From Alphaproteobacteria bacterium (GTDB lineage: Bacteria > Pseudomonadota > Alphaproteobacteria > Puniceispirillales > Puniceispirillaceae), in the NCBI GenBank assembly GCA_022425565.1, contig JAKMFG010000267.1, forward strand, positions 1 through 17,945: a stretch of DNA of 17,945 nucleotides, written 5' to 3'. Shown piece after piece: positions 6,606-14,683 of the stretch. Position numbers and translations under genes: made by a program. The notes beneath the pieces are model-generated. The model was not told the DNA's origin. It made no database searches and saw nothing but the letters and a program-made list of their open reading frames with translations. The stretch's first letter is position 1; each line of letters opens with the position of its first letter.

Positions 6606-8618
6606 ATGCTTACCACAGCCGTCCTTCCGATCAGCCTCGGCATCGCAGGCCTGATCGCGGCCTTCCTTGTCTATGCGCGAATTCTGCAGACCCCTGCCGG
6701 CGAAGGCCGGGTCAAAGAGATTGCCGACGAGATTCATCTCGGTGCCATGGTCTTCATGGCCAGCGAGTACAAGCGTCTCGCGATATTCTGCGTCATCTGT
6801 ATTGTCGCCCTGTATGCGAGCCTCGGCTCCGATACGGCACTTGCCTTTACACTTGGTGCGCTCTGCTCGGGCACTGCCGGCTATATCGGCATGTACACCG
6901 CCACCAAGGCGAATGTTCGTACCGCCGTTGCTGCCAACAGCAAGGGCGCGGCCGAAGCGCTGAACGTCGCTTTCTTCGGCGGCTCGATCATGGGCCTGAC
7001 CGTTGCGTCGATGGGCCTGTTCGGCATCGGCATCCTGTACCACTTCATGGGTGGCACCGCGCACGGCATCGAGGCCATTGAAGGCTTCGCCATGGGCGGC
7101 TCCTCGGTTGCTCTGTTCAGCCGTGTCGGTGGCGGTATCTTCACCAAGTCGGCTGATGTCGGCGCCGACCTGGTCGGCAAGGTAGAGGCCGGCATCCCCG
7201 AGGATGACCCGCGCAACCCGGCCGTGATCGCCGACAATGTTGGTGACAATGTCGGCGACGTTGCCGGCATGGGATCGGACATCTTCGAATCCTATTGTGG
7301 TTCGATGATCGCCTCGATGGCCCTTGCCGCGTCAATGTCGATGGCCTCCGTCGAAACGCTTGGCGGCGACCGCGCCGTGCTTCAGTTCATGCCGCTGGCT
7401 CTTGCATCCACCGGCCTGGTCTGCTCGCTTCTCGGAATTCTGTCGGTCCGCATGTTTGCCGACAAGAGCCCTGATGTGGCACTTCGCTTCGGCACCATCG
7501 GTTCCGCTGTGATCTTCATCGTGGCAGCCTATTTCGTGATCACCAGCATGGGCGCTTCCGCCGGTGTCTGGGGTGCGGTTCTCGTCGGCGCGATCGGCGG
7601 CATCGTCGTCGGACTCGTCACCGAGTATTACACCGGTGGCGCACCTGTCCGTAAGATCGCCAAGGACGGAGAGACCGGCCCGGCAACCATCATGATCAGC
7701 GGCCTTGCCGTTGGCATGCAATCGGTTGCAATTCCGGTCCTGACCATCGCCGCGATCATCTTCTTCGCCAACATGTTCGCAGGCCTTTACGGCGTCGGCA
7801 TGGCGGCTGTCGGCATGCTGGCCACGGTCGGCATCACCATGGCAATCGACGCCTACGGGCCGGTTGCCGACAATGCCGGCGGCATCGCTGAAATGGCTGA
7901 GATGGGTCCCGAGACCCGCGAGATTACCGACTCGCTCGACGAGGTCGGCAATTCCACAGCGGCCATCGGCAAGGGCTTTGCCATCAGCGCCGCGGCACTC
8001 GCCGCACTGGCCCTGATCAGCGCCTATATCGCCAAGGTCAGCAATGGTGACCCGGACTTCGTTCTCGCGATCAACGACCCGATGGTTCTCGTCGGCATGT
8101 TCATCGGCGGCGTCTTCCCGTTCCTCGTCAGCGCGATGACCATGACCGCTGTCGGTGACGCAGCGTTCGAGATGATCGTCGAGGTTCGTCGCCAGTTCAA
8201 AGAGATCCCGGGCCTTCTCGAAGGCAAGGCCAAGCCGGACACCGCACGCTGCGTCGATATTGCGACCCGCGCTGCGCTGCGCCGGATGATCCTTCCGGGT
8301 TCGCTTGCCGTGCTGGCGCCTGTCGTTATCGGTTTCGGCCTCGGGCCGAAGGCGCTTGGCGGCATGCTCGGCGGTGCGCTGATCTGCTGCGTGATGATGG
8401 CACTGATGATGGCGAATGCCGGTGGTGCCTGGGACAATGCCAAGAAGTATGTCGAAAAGGGCAACCTTGGCGGCAAGGGCTCGGACGTCCACAAGGCGGC
8501 TGTTGTCGGCGACACCGTCGGCGACCCGCTGAAGGACACCTCAGGCCCGGCGATGAACATCCTGATCAATGTGATGGCCATCGTCAGCCTGGTGATTGCC
8601 CCACTGCTGATCGGCTGA
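6606..8618 (+). CDS. hppA: Membrane-bound ion-pumping pyrophosphatase, K+-dependent type
   Basis: Integral membrane pump that hydrolyses pyrophosphate and moves H+ or Na+ out of the cytoplasm. The 670-residue protein is almost entirely hydrophobic helices (about 16 expected for the family). It has the substrate-site motifs GADLVGKVE at 186-194 and DNVGDNVGD at 210-218, a third acidic motif [12 protein letters not shown] near 415-426, and the C-terminal [14 protein letters not shown]. The subfamily signature [10 protein letters not shown] at 448-457 has Ala452 and Gly455, where K+-independent pumps have Lys and Thr. I therefore predict potassium dependence; H+ versus Na+ cannot be told by eye. 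Ribosome site AAGGAAG precedes the ATG. It is monocistronic: own promoter upstream, strong terminator 25 bp after the stop. Confidence 0.97.
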   Translation: MLTTAVLPISLGIAGLIAAFLVYARILQTPAGEGRVKEIADEIHLGAMVFMASEYKRLAIFCVICIVALYASLGSDTALAFTLGALCSGTAGYIGMYTATKANVRTAVAANSKGAAEALNVAFFGGSIMGLTVASMGLFGIGILYHFMGGTAHGIEAIEGFAMGGSSVALFSRVGGGIFTKSADVGADLVGKVEAGIPEDDPRNPAVIADNVGDNVGDVAGMGSDIFESYCGSMIASMALAASMSMASVETLGGDRAVLQFMPLALASTGLVCSLLGILSVRMFADKSPDVALRFGTIGSAVIFIVAAYFVITSMGASAGVWGAVLVGAIGGIVVGLVTEYYTGGAPVRKIAKDGETGPATIMISGLAVGMQSVAIPVLTIAAIIFFANMFAGLYGVGMAAVGMLATVGITMAIDAYGPVADNAGGIAEMAEMGPETREITDSLDEVGNSTAAIGKGFAISAAALAALALISAYIAKVSNGDPDFVLAINDPMVLVGMFIGGVFPFLVSAMTMTAVGDAAFEMIVEVRRQFKEIPGLLEGKAKPDTARCVDIATRAALRRMILPGSLAVLAPVVIGFGLGPKALGGMLGGALICCVMMALMMANAGGAWDNAKKYVEKGNLGGKGSDVHKAAVVGDTVGDPLKDTSGPAMNILINVMAIVSLVIAPLLIG

Positions 8619-8642
8619 TCACAGCGACATCAAGGAAACACG

Positions 8643-8674
8643 AAACCGGCCTGCGCCCGCAGGCCGGTTTTCTT
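8643..8674 (+). terminator. hppA: Rho-independent terminator of hppA
   Basis: A perfect 12-bp stem (8643-8654 with 8659-8670, GC-rich core CCGGCCTGC) with a 4-nt loop, running into TTTTCTT. It begins 25 bp after the hppA stop codon. Confidence 0.92.
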
Positions 8675-8740
8675 ATGGGCGGCCATCCGCGTGACCCTGA
8701 CCGGACAGTGCAGGCTTCAGCCCGCCGGCGGCCACACACC

Positions 8741-8773
8741 GCAGGCCCCATGCAGGCCCCATGCAGGCCCGCA
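8741..8773. repeat. 11-bp tandem repeat
   Basis: gcaggccccat occurs twice exactly (8741-8751, 8752-8762), followed by a third copy matching over its first 8 bases (8763-8770). Non-coding; probably a slippage product. Confidence 0.7.
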
Positions 8774-8960
8774 CCAGCGCTTACCTGCCTGCTATCGCTG
8801 TAAATCCGATACGATAGGCGCCAGCAGCGGTACGCCTCTGTTGCGTCAGACAGCTTCTGCATACCCCTTCCACAGACCACCTCCCCGATGGTCAGGGCGG
8901 GCTGTAATGGCCTTGCCAGCAATCCTCAGCGGAGTGACACCAACAGCGACGGCCGCGCAT

Positions 8961-8992
8961 CAGAAAGGCCGGCCTGCATCAGCAGACCGGCC
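8961..8992 (-). terminator. Rho-independent terminator of the pta-soeABC transcript
   Basis: Read on the minus strand: an 11-bp stem (8982-8992 with 8967-8977) containing one G-U wobble, 4-nt loop, then TTTCTG. It begins about 36 bp past the soeC stop and faces the hppA terminator. Confidence 0.8.
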
Positions 8993-9027
8993 CTGTCATC
9001 TTTCCACTATGGTCGGGTGACCGGTGT

Positions 9028-9942
9028 TCAGGCCGCGCCCTCGTAATAGAGGGTGACGACATGCTTGGCCTCGGCAAAGAACAGCCAGCGTTCGACGAAC
9101 ATCCCGGCAACATGCGAAAGCACCGCAAAGCCGAGCGCCGCGGCCGAGGCAGGCGCCACAAACAACACGATGATCGGCAGCACACCGCCGAGGGCAATTG
9201 CGAAGATCCGCAGCTTGTCGGCATGCTTGCGCGCCACGACAAATCCCATCTCATGTTGCAGATAGTTCTCTTCGGTATGCGGCGGCATCAGCGGTCTGAC
9301 CGTGCCCAGATGGCCGAGGCCGGTCGCTGATTCAACGCTGCCTGCATGCTTTGCCATTCCGGCAAGGCGCCACCAGGCAAACTTCACGCCCCAGGCCGAG
9401 AGCATCAGCACGATCCCGGCCTGTGCCAGCGCTGCGGTGATGGGCAGGCCCAGAAGCGCCAGCATCGCCAGCGTCACCAGCAACCCGCCGGCAGCGGCGA
9501 ACATCAGATAGCAGATCGGTGTCAGCGGGTGGTACCAGCGTGCCACCGTCTTCAGCGAGGCATAGATCATCGAGGTCGCATAGACCGTCAGGTAGATCAG
9601 CACGAGCAGCAGCAGGTTGGCCCAGATCGGCACGGCGGTGCCGCTGTATCCGGCTGCAAACCAGCCGGCAAGGCCGGCCATGACGATCACCGCCAGCACG
9701 CCTTCGCGCGACAGCCAGCTCGACCGCCACTGGCTGAGCGCGCGCCAGGCACGCTCTGGATGACCGAGATGGAAGGTCGAGCTGATCAGTCCCGCCCCGA
9801 TCAGCGCCAGCGTAACCACGCCGACACCGATAACAGCCTGCTGCGTCATCAGCGGCAGCAGCCCGATGACAATCCAGCCGGCAAGGCCGAGGCCGAGGCC
9901 CGACATGGTGGTGAAGAAGATGATGGACCAGGCTGGCCGCAT
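9028..9942 (-). CDS. soeC: Sulfite dehydrogenase membrane anchor subunit SoeC (DmsC family)
   Basis: Integral membrane subunit that anchors the molybdoenzyme and passes electrons to the quinone pool. The 304-residue protein has about eight hydrophobic helices. It carries the DmsC-type segment FHLGHPERAWRALSQWRSSW (about 57-76), which is characteristic of the DMSO reductase anchor family. No heme-ligand pattern of a cytochrome b stands out, as expected for DmsC/NrfD-type anchors. It is the last gene of the operon, 51 nt after soeB, with a modest ribosome site (GGGGAT), and is followed by a terminator. The specific name SoeC rests on the partner SoeA and the neighbouring pta; DmsC of another DMSO reductase-family enzyme is the alternative. 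Confidence 0.85.
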   Translation of the reverse strand: MRPAWSIIFFTTMSGLGLGLAGWIVIGLLPLMTQQAVIGVGVVTLALIGAGLISSTFHLGHPERAWRALSQWRSSWLSREGVLAVIVMAGLAGWFAAGYSGTAVPIWANLLLLVLIYLTVYATSMIYASLKTVARWYHPLTPICYLMFAAAGGLLVTLAMLALLGLPITAALAQAGIVLMLSAWGVKFAWWRLAGMAKHAGSVESATGLGHLGTVRPLMPPHTEENYLQHEMGFVVARKHADKLRIFAIALGGVLPIIVLFVAPASAAALGFAVLSHVAGMFVERWLFFAEAKHVVTLYYEGAA

Positions 9943-9993
9943 GACAATATCCCCGTAATCTTAATGCGTTTCTTCGCGTATTTCCTGCTGTGA

Positions 9994-10749
9994 TCAGCCC
10001 ATCCGCTCAAGCGCGGTATCAACCCACTTCCAGAAGCCCTTCGGCGTTTCCGCCTCGGCCATGGCAACAAGCGACATCGGAGCCTCGTCGGCCGCGCGGC
10101 GTGGCCGCGGTGGCAGATACTTGTTCACCGGCCTGGTATCCTGTTCCGGCATCAGGTCGACGCCGCCACGTGCCGCCACCATCAGGCTGACCTCGGAATT
10201 CGGATCGCCCAGATCGCCGAAATGGCGGGCGTTGGTCGGACAGGTACGCACGCAGGCGGGTTGTCTGTCCTCTTCCGGCAGATTGTCGTTATAGATCCGG
10301 TCGACGCAGAGCGTGCATTTCTTCATTACGCCCTCGGCCGGGTCGAGTTCGCGCGCGCCGTAGGGGCACGACCAGGCGCACAGCCCACAGCCGATGCACC
10401 AATCCTCGTTGACCAGCACGATGCCGTCTTCGGCCCGCTTGAATGACGCGCCTGTCGGACAGACGGTCACGCAAGGTGCCTCTTCGCAATGCAGGCAGGA
10501 TTTCGGGAAATGGACGGTGCGCGAAATCTGCGCCTCGCCAGCACCCTCGGACACTTCATAGGCGTGGACCCGGTTCAGCCACGCTCCAGTCGGGGCCGCG
10601 CCATAGGCGTCCTCATCAGCAAGCGGCGCGCCATATCCGGCGGTATTCCATTCCTTGCAATTGACCACGCAGGCCTGACAGCCGACGCAGATGTCGAGGT
10701 CGATGACGAGGCCGAGCTTGATGGCCGATGGTTCAGGCAACATCGTCAT
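9994..10749 (-). CDS. soeB: Sulfite dehydrogenase iron-sulfur subunit SoeB (DmsB family)
   Basis: Cytoplasmic electron-transfer subunit with four [4Fe-4S] sites linking SoeA to SoeC. From the ATG at 10747-10749 it has 251 residues. The four cysteine groups are at 21/24/27/31, 85/88/93/97, 118/121/124/128 and 145/148/166/170, all complete, the classic DmsB arrangement. A frame extension to 10779 exists but would overlap soeA by 34 bp. The chosen ATG overlaps the soeA stop as ATGA and has GGGAGA upstream. The tail after residue 205 is proline/arginine-rich and less conserved. No signal peptide is visible, so the complex should face the cytoplasm as described for SoeABC. Confidence 0.9.
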   Translation of the reverse strand: MTMLPEPSAIKLGLVIDLDICVGCQACVVNCKEWNTAGYGAPLADEDAYGAAPTGAWLNRVHAYEVSEGAGEAQISRTVHFPKSCLHCEEAPCVTVCPTGASFKRAEDGIVLVNEDWCIGCGLCAWSCPYGARELDPAEGVMKKCTLCVDRIYNDNLPEEDRQPACVRTCPTNARHFGDLGDPNSEVSLMVAARGGVDLMPEQDTRPVNKYLPPRPRRAADEAPMSLVAMAEAETPKGFWKWVDTALERMG

Positions 10750-13622
10750 GATGCGTCTCCCTTGCCCTGTTTTGTCCACTCGATGCCATAGCGCACCACC
10801 TTCGGGGCGGCACCCTTGCCATTCATTCGTGGCAGCGGATCGAACTGGGGTGCTGATTCGGCAGGCTCGTCCGCGCCGGCCTTCTCGATCTTCACGCGAA
10901 GATCAAACCAGGCAGCCTGACCGGTCACCGGGTCGGAATTCGCCCAGCGCATGCCGTCATCCTTTGGCGGCAGCAATTCATGGATCAGATGATTCAGCAG
11001 GAAGCCCTTCTTCGCTTCCGGCGCGTCGGGGTCGAGCTGCCAGGCCCCCTTGCGCTTGCCGATGGCGTTCCAGGTCCAGATGGTGCGGTCATTTACGCCG
11101 GCCATCACCGACACCGGCACGCGGATGCGGCCATGGTGCGATGTGACCCAGATCCAGTCGCCCTCCGACAGATCATGCTCCTTGGCAAGCGCCTCGGAGA
11201 CAAACATCGGATTGTGGCCATGAATCTGTCGCAGCCATGCATTCTGCGAGCCCCATGAATGGTACATCGCCATCGGGCGCTGCGTCAGTGCATGAAGCGG
11301 GAAGGCTTCCTCGTTGACTGAATCACCCTCGAACGGCGCATACCAGCTTGGCAGCGGGGTAAAGCAGCGGGCGATCCGCTCGCGATGATGGTCCGGCGGC
11401 TGGATATCGCCATGACCCTCGGCGGCGAGGCGGAATTTCTGCAGCACCTCGGAATAGATCTGGAAAGCATAGGGCTGCGGTGCATCATAGAACCCCATCT
11501 CGACGGCGAAATCCTGATAGGCGGCGTTAGCCTGCTTGAAATAGCGGGCCTCAGCCGGGATTTCCGCATGCCAGAAGGAACCGTTCTCGATATAGGCATC
11601 GAGCTGGCCGGGGTTCGGCTCGCCGCGGCCTTCCGCGCCGCCACCCTCGCCGCGGAATCCGGCAAGCGGCCCGATCCCGGGCTTGCGCTGGTGGTTTACG
11701 ATATAATCGCCATAGTCCTTGAACTTGGCGCTACCGTCGTCATTCACCATGCCGGGAAGTCCCAGCCGCGCACCCAGATCAAGCAGCACCGACTGGAAGC
11801 CACGCACATCGCGGTCCGGCTCGACCACAGGCCAGCGGATGGCATCCGCCACCGCATCGGCCTCGCAGATCGGCCGGTCTAGAAGCGAGATCGCGTCATG
11901 CCGTTCGAGATAGGTTGTGTCGGGAAGCACCAGATCGGCATAGGCGACCATTTCCGAAGAATAGGCGTCGGAATAGATCAGCTTCGGTATCTTGTACTCG
12001 CCGGTCTCCGGATCGGTTTCGGTCAGCATCTCCATGACACCGCGCGTGTTCATCGAGGAATTCCACGCCATGTTCGCCATGTACATGAACAGCACATCAA
12101 CCGGATAGGGATCACCGGCGACGGCGTTCGAGATGACCATATGCATCATCCCGTGGGCCGACATCGGGGCATCCCAGCTATAGGCCTTGTCGATCCGCTG
12201 CGGCGACCCGTCAGCATCGATAATCAGGTCCTCCGGCCCAAGCACATAGCCGAGCGGTGCGCCGCCAAGCGGGGTCTCGGGTGCCACCTGGTCGGGGCGT
12301 CCTGCAGGCTTTGGATGGGCATGCGGCGGCTTTGGATAGGGCGGCTTGAAGCGGAAACCGCCCGGCGCCTCGACCGATCCCAGCAGCAGCTGCAGCATAT
12401 GCAGCGCACGGCAGGTCTGGAAGCCGTTGGAATGCGCGGAAATCCCGCGCATCGCATGCATCGAGACCGGGCGGCCGATCATCTTGTCATGTTTTTCGCC
12501 CTTCCAGTCGGTCCATGGCTGGTCGATGACCACCTCGCTGGCGAAAGCTGCCTCGGCAAGGTCGGCGGCAAGCTGGCGGATGCGCGCGGCACTGATGCCG
12601 ACCTTGGAAGCCACCGTTTCCGGTGCGTAATCATCAATAAGATATGAGTCGGCCATCAGCATGAAGGCCGGAACGGCCACGCCGCCGCCCTTCACCTTGA
12701 CCTCGCCCTGCAGTGCCGGCTTCACCGACGCATCGCTGTGCGGGGCCGGCTTGCCGGTGGCACGGTCGATCACCTGAGGCGTGCCGTCATCATCGCGAAG
12801 GAACAGCCCGTCATTGGCCGCGCCCGGATTGCGGATCACAAGCCAGGGGGCGTTGGTGTAGCGCACCAGATAGTCGATATCGATCTTGCCGGCCTGCATC
12901 AGCTCGCGCACCAGCGACAGGATGAGCAGCCCGTCCGTGCCCGGGGTCACGCCATACCAGTCGTCGGAAATAGCGGCATAGCCAGTCTGCACCGGGTTCA
13001 CCGAGATCACCCGGCCGCCACGTGTCTTCAGCTTGCCCAGGCCCATCTTGATCGGGTTCGAGTCATGATCCTCGGCAACACCGAACAGAACGAACAGCTC
13101 GGTCAGGTCCCAGTCGGGCGAACCAAACTCCCAGAAGGCGCCGCCAAGCGTGTATATGCCGCCGGCCGCCATGTTGACCGAACAGAAACCGCCATGCGCG
13201 GCGAAATTCGGGGTGCCGAACTGCTGCGCCCACCAGCCGGGCAGCGCCTGTGACTGGGCGCGGCCGGTGAAAAAGGCGAGCTTCTTCGGATCGTCCTTGC
13301 GGATTGGTGCCAGCCAGTCGACGGCGGTCTGCAGCGCCTCTTCCCAGCTGATCGGCTCGAACTGACCAGAGCCGCGCGGGCCGACCCGCTTCATCGGCGA
13401 TTGCAGCCGTGCCGGCGAGTAATGCTGCATGATGCCGGCCGAACCCTTGGCGCAGAGAACGCCCTTATTCACCGGATGGTCGCGGTTGCCCTCGATGTAA
13501 CGAATCTTGCCATCGCGCATATGCACATTGATGCCGCAACGGCAGGCGCACATGTAGCATGTGGTCTGCCGGACCTCGTCACTGACGGCAGGGGCGGTAT
13601 CGACGTTTGGTTCGACGCTCAT
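10746..13622 (-). CDS. soeA: Molybdopterin sulfite dehydrogenase catalytic subunit SoeA
   Basis: Molybdenum (bis-MGD) catalytic subunit, predicted to oxidise sulfite to sulfate in the cytoplasm. The 958-residue product starts with a [4Fe-4S] motif CYMCACRCG: Cys22, Cys25, Cys29, Cys57. It has no twin-arginine signal, unlike periplasmic relatives such as PsrA/PhsA. The probable Mo ligand is Cys147 in HGGFCSVN. The C-terminal domain has the cofactor-binding text SWGSQNAWLRQIHGHNPMFVS and GDWIWVTSHHGRIRVPV. Size, N-terminal motif, lack of a Tat signal and the soeB-soeC partners match SoeA of Allochromatium and Ruegeria as I recall them. Its start overlaps the pta stop by 4 bp (ATGA) behind a GGAGGA-like site. 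A thiosulfate or polysulfide-active relative cannot be strictly excluded, but the pta coupling supports sulfite. Confidence 0.88.
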   Translation of the reverse strand: MSVEPNVDTAPAVSDEVRQTTCYMCACRCGINVHMRDGKIRYIEGNRDHPVNKGVLCAKGSAGIMQHYSPARLQSPMKRVGPRGSGQFEPISWEEALQTAVDWLAPIRKDDPKKLAFFTGRAQSQALPGWWAQQFGTPNFAAHGGFCSVNMAAGGIYTLGGAFWEFGSPDWDLTELFVLFGVAEDHDSNPIKMGLGKLKTRGGRVISVNPVQTGYAAISDDWYGVTPGTDGLLILSLVRELMQAGKIDIDYLVRYTNAPWLVIRNPGAANDGLFLRDDDGTPQVIDRATGKPAPHSDASVKPALQGEVKVKGGGVAVPAFMLMADSYLIDDYAPETVASKVGISAARIRQLAADLAEAAFASEVVIDQPWTDWKGEKHDKMIGRPVSMHAMRGISAHSNGFQTCRALHMLQLLLGSVEAPGGFRFKPPYPKPPHAHPKPAGRPDQVAPETPLGGAPLGYVLGPEDLIIDADGSPQRIDKAYSWDAPMSAHGMMHMVISNAVAGDPYPVDVLFMYMANMAWNSSMNTRGVMEMLTETDPETGEYKIPKLIYSDAYSSEMVAYADLVLPDTTYLERHDAISLLDRPICEADAVADAIRWPVVEPDRDVRGFQSVLLDLGARLGLPGMVNDDGSAKFKDYGDYIVNHQRKPGIGPLAGFRGEGGGAEGRGEPNPGQLDAYIENGSFWHAEIPAEARYFKQANAAYQDFAVEMGFYDAPQPYAFQIYSEVLQKFRLAAEGHGDIQPPDHHRERIARCFTPLPSWYAPFEGDSVNEEAFPLHALTQRPMAMYHSWGSQNAWLRQIHGHNPMFVSEALAKEHDLSEGDWIWVTSHHGRIRVPVSVMAGVNDRTIWTWNAIGKRKGAWQLDPDAPEAKKGFLLNHLIHELLPPKDDGMRWANSDPVTGQAAWFDLRVKIEKAGADEPAESAPQFDPLPRMNGKGAAPKVVRYGIEWTKQGKGDAS

Positions 13623-14590
13623 TCACTGTCCTCCTGACCGGCGATGGCGGCCAAAGCTAGGGATGCCAGGCGCGCGGCCGGCGGATCGGATCGACTTGTC
13701 AGCATGATCGGCACGGTGCCGCCAATGACAACACCGGCGGCAAGCCCACCGGCGCAATAGGCTAGGGATTTGAATAGCACATTGCCGGAGACAATGTCAG
13801 GCACGACAAGGCCTTCGGCACGTCCTGCCACAGCGCCTTGCGGACTGTCCGGATCAACACCCTTGATGCGGGCCGATTCCGGCGACAAGGCGAGGTCGAG
13901 TGACAGTGGGCCGACAAAAGCAGCCTGTGGGTCCGCAGCGCTTGCCGCGGCGGCGATCTCTTCGGCCTCGATGCTCGACGGCATGGCCTCCAGTTTGGAT
14001 TCCGTTGCCGAAAGCACGGCGATACGGGGCGTTTCAGCACCCATCCGGCGCAGCAGCCGCGCCATGGCCAGCGCTGCCTCGGTACGGGTTTTCACATCTG
14101 GTGTGATATTGACAGCAGCGTCACTGATCAGCAGCGGCTGGCCGCCACCCGGTGGCAGCATGGCAAAAACATGGACAAGACGCTTGTCGGTGCGGATGCC
14201 CGAGGTGCGGCGCACAATCGCGCCCATAAAGACGTCGGTATGGAGCTGGCCCTTGATCAAGCCGCGGACGCTGCCATCCTGAACACCGGCGACAGCAGCC
14301 TCGATGGCGTTCGCTTCACCGTTGGTATCAACGATTTCTGCGCCAGTCAGATCCCATCCCAGTGCCGCGGCATCGGCACGAATCTGGTCGGCTTCACCAA
14401 ACAGGATCGGACGGGCAAGCCCGGCCACCACCGCGTCGCGCGCGGTTTCCAGAATGGGGGAACCGATCGCCCTGACAAAACCGACGGGAAGTGGATCGCC
14501 ACCGCCAGCTAGCGCCAGAAAATCGGCAGGACAGGTCGAGTCAGGTTCGGTCAGGAACTGGCTCGCCCCCGTCCGGTCGTCAATCTTCAT
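13619..14590 (-). CDS. pta: Phosphate acetyltransferase, short PTA/PTB type
   Basis: Cytoplasmic enzyme converting acetyl phosphate plus CoA to acetyl-CoA plus phosphate. The 323-residue single-domain protein has the PTA/PTB family blocks: KGQLHTDVFMGAIV near 135-148, LLISDAAVNITPDVKT near 175-190, RIAVLSATE, then GPLSLDLALSPESARIKG, and a C-terminal GNVLFKSLAYCAGG...PIMLTSRSD. Phosphate butyryltransferase is the nearest alternative on sequence alone. The frame extends to a TTG at 14614, but the ATG at 14588-14590 has GGGGGAAG 7-8 nt upstream and is preferred. Translational overlap with soeA, and the known xsc-pta-soeABC arrangement in roseobacters, argue that its acetyl phosphate comes from sulfoacetaldehyde acetyltransferase; that gene is not in the window. 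Confidence 0.88.
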   Translation of the reverse strand: MKIDDRTGASQFLTEPDSTCPADFLALAGGGDPLPVGFVRAIGSPILETARDAVVAGLARPILFGEADQIRADAAALGWDLTGAEIVDTNGEANAIEAAVAGVQDGSVRGLIKGQLHTDVFMGAIVRRTSGIRTDKRLVHVFAMLPPGGGQPLLISDAAVNITPDVKTRTEAALAMARLLRRMGAETPRIAVLSATESKLEAMPSSIEAEEIAAAASAADPQAAFVGPLSLDLALSPESARIKGVDPDSPQGAVAGRAEGLVVPDIVSGNVLFKSLAYCAGGLAAGVVIGGTVPIMLTSRSDPPAARLASLALAAIAGQEDSE

Positions 14591-14640
14591 GAACGTCTTC
14601 CCCCAAACCCGCAATCCGGTCTGTCCGCCAGAGCAGCGCC

Positions 14641-14669
14641 AAAATGCTGCCTTGGCGTGTCGCTGTCAA
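14641..14669 (-). promoter_or_regulatory. pta: Candidate promoter of pta-soeABC
   Basis: In the 93-bp gap between the regulator stop and pta, the minus strand has a perfect -35 TTGACA (14664-14669) and, 17 bp on, a poor -10 CATTTT (14641-14646). The weak -10 would fit activator-dependent expression. A CGCCAA/TTGGCG inverted repeat with 9-nt loop overlaps the spacer and -10. The region contains no remnant of another gene that I can see. Confidence 0.4.
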
Positions 14670-14683
14670 TTCCTGCATGTTGT

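Larger units (their letters stand above)
8619..9027. other. Intergenic region between convergent hppA and soeC
   Basis: 409 bp without a gene I can support. It holds the hppA terminator at its left end and the soeC terminator at its right end. Between them are a short tandem repeat (8741-8773) and a CTATCG/CGATAG inverted repeat (8792-8797 and 8812-8817). Short open frames here have arginine/proline-rich, low-complexity translations and no convincing ribosome site. No RNA gene was recognised. Confidence 0.7.

Noticed and set aside
7332..8492. 386-codon open frame antisense to hppA
   Set aside because: Low-complexity His/Asp/Arg-rich translation opposite a strongly conserved membrane protein; a mirror of codon usage.
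8787..8830. Inverted repeats in the intergenic region considered as a tRNA or small RNA
   Set aside because: No cloverleaf, no T-loop or anticodon pattern, and no terminator of its own.
8584..8922. 112-codon minus-strand open frame overlapping the hppA end and its terminator
   Set aside because: Runs through the hppA terminator hairpin and its coding end, with no convincing ribosome site and an Arg/Cys-rich sequence.
8691..9020. 109-codon plus-strand open frame in the intergenic region
   Set aside because: Contains the 11-bp tandem repeat and the soeC terminator; low complexity, no promoter or ribosome site visible.
14591..14683. Possible remnant of xsc between regulator and pta
   Set aside because: Only 93 bp, no thiamine-diphosphate enzyme motif in any frame; more like a promoter region.
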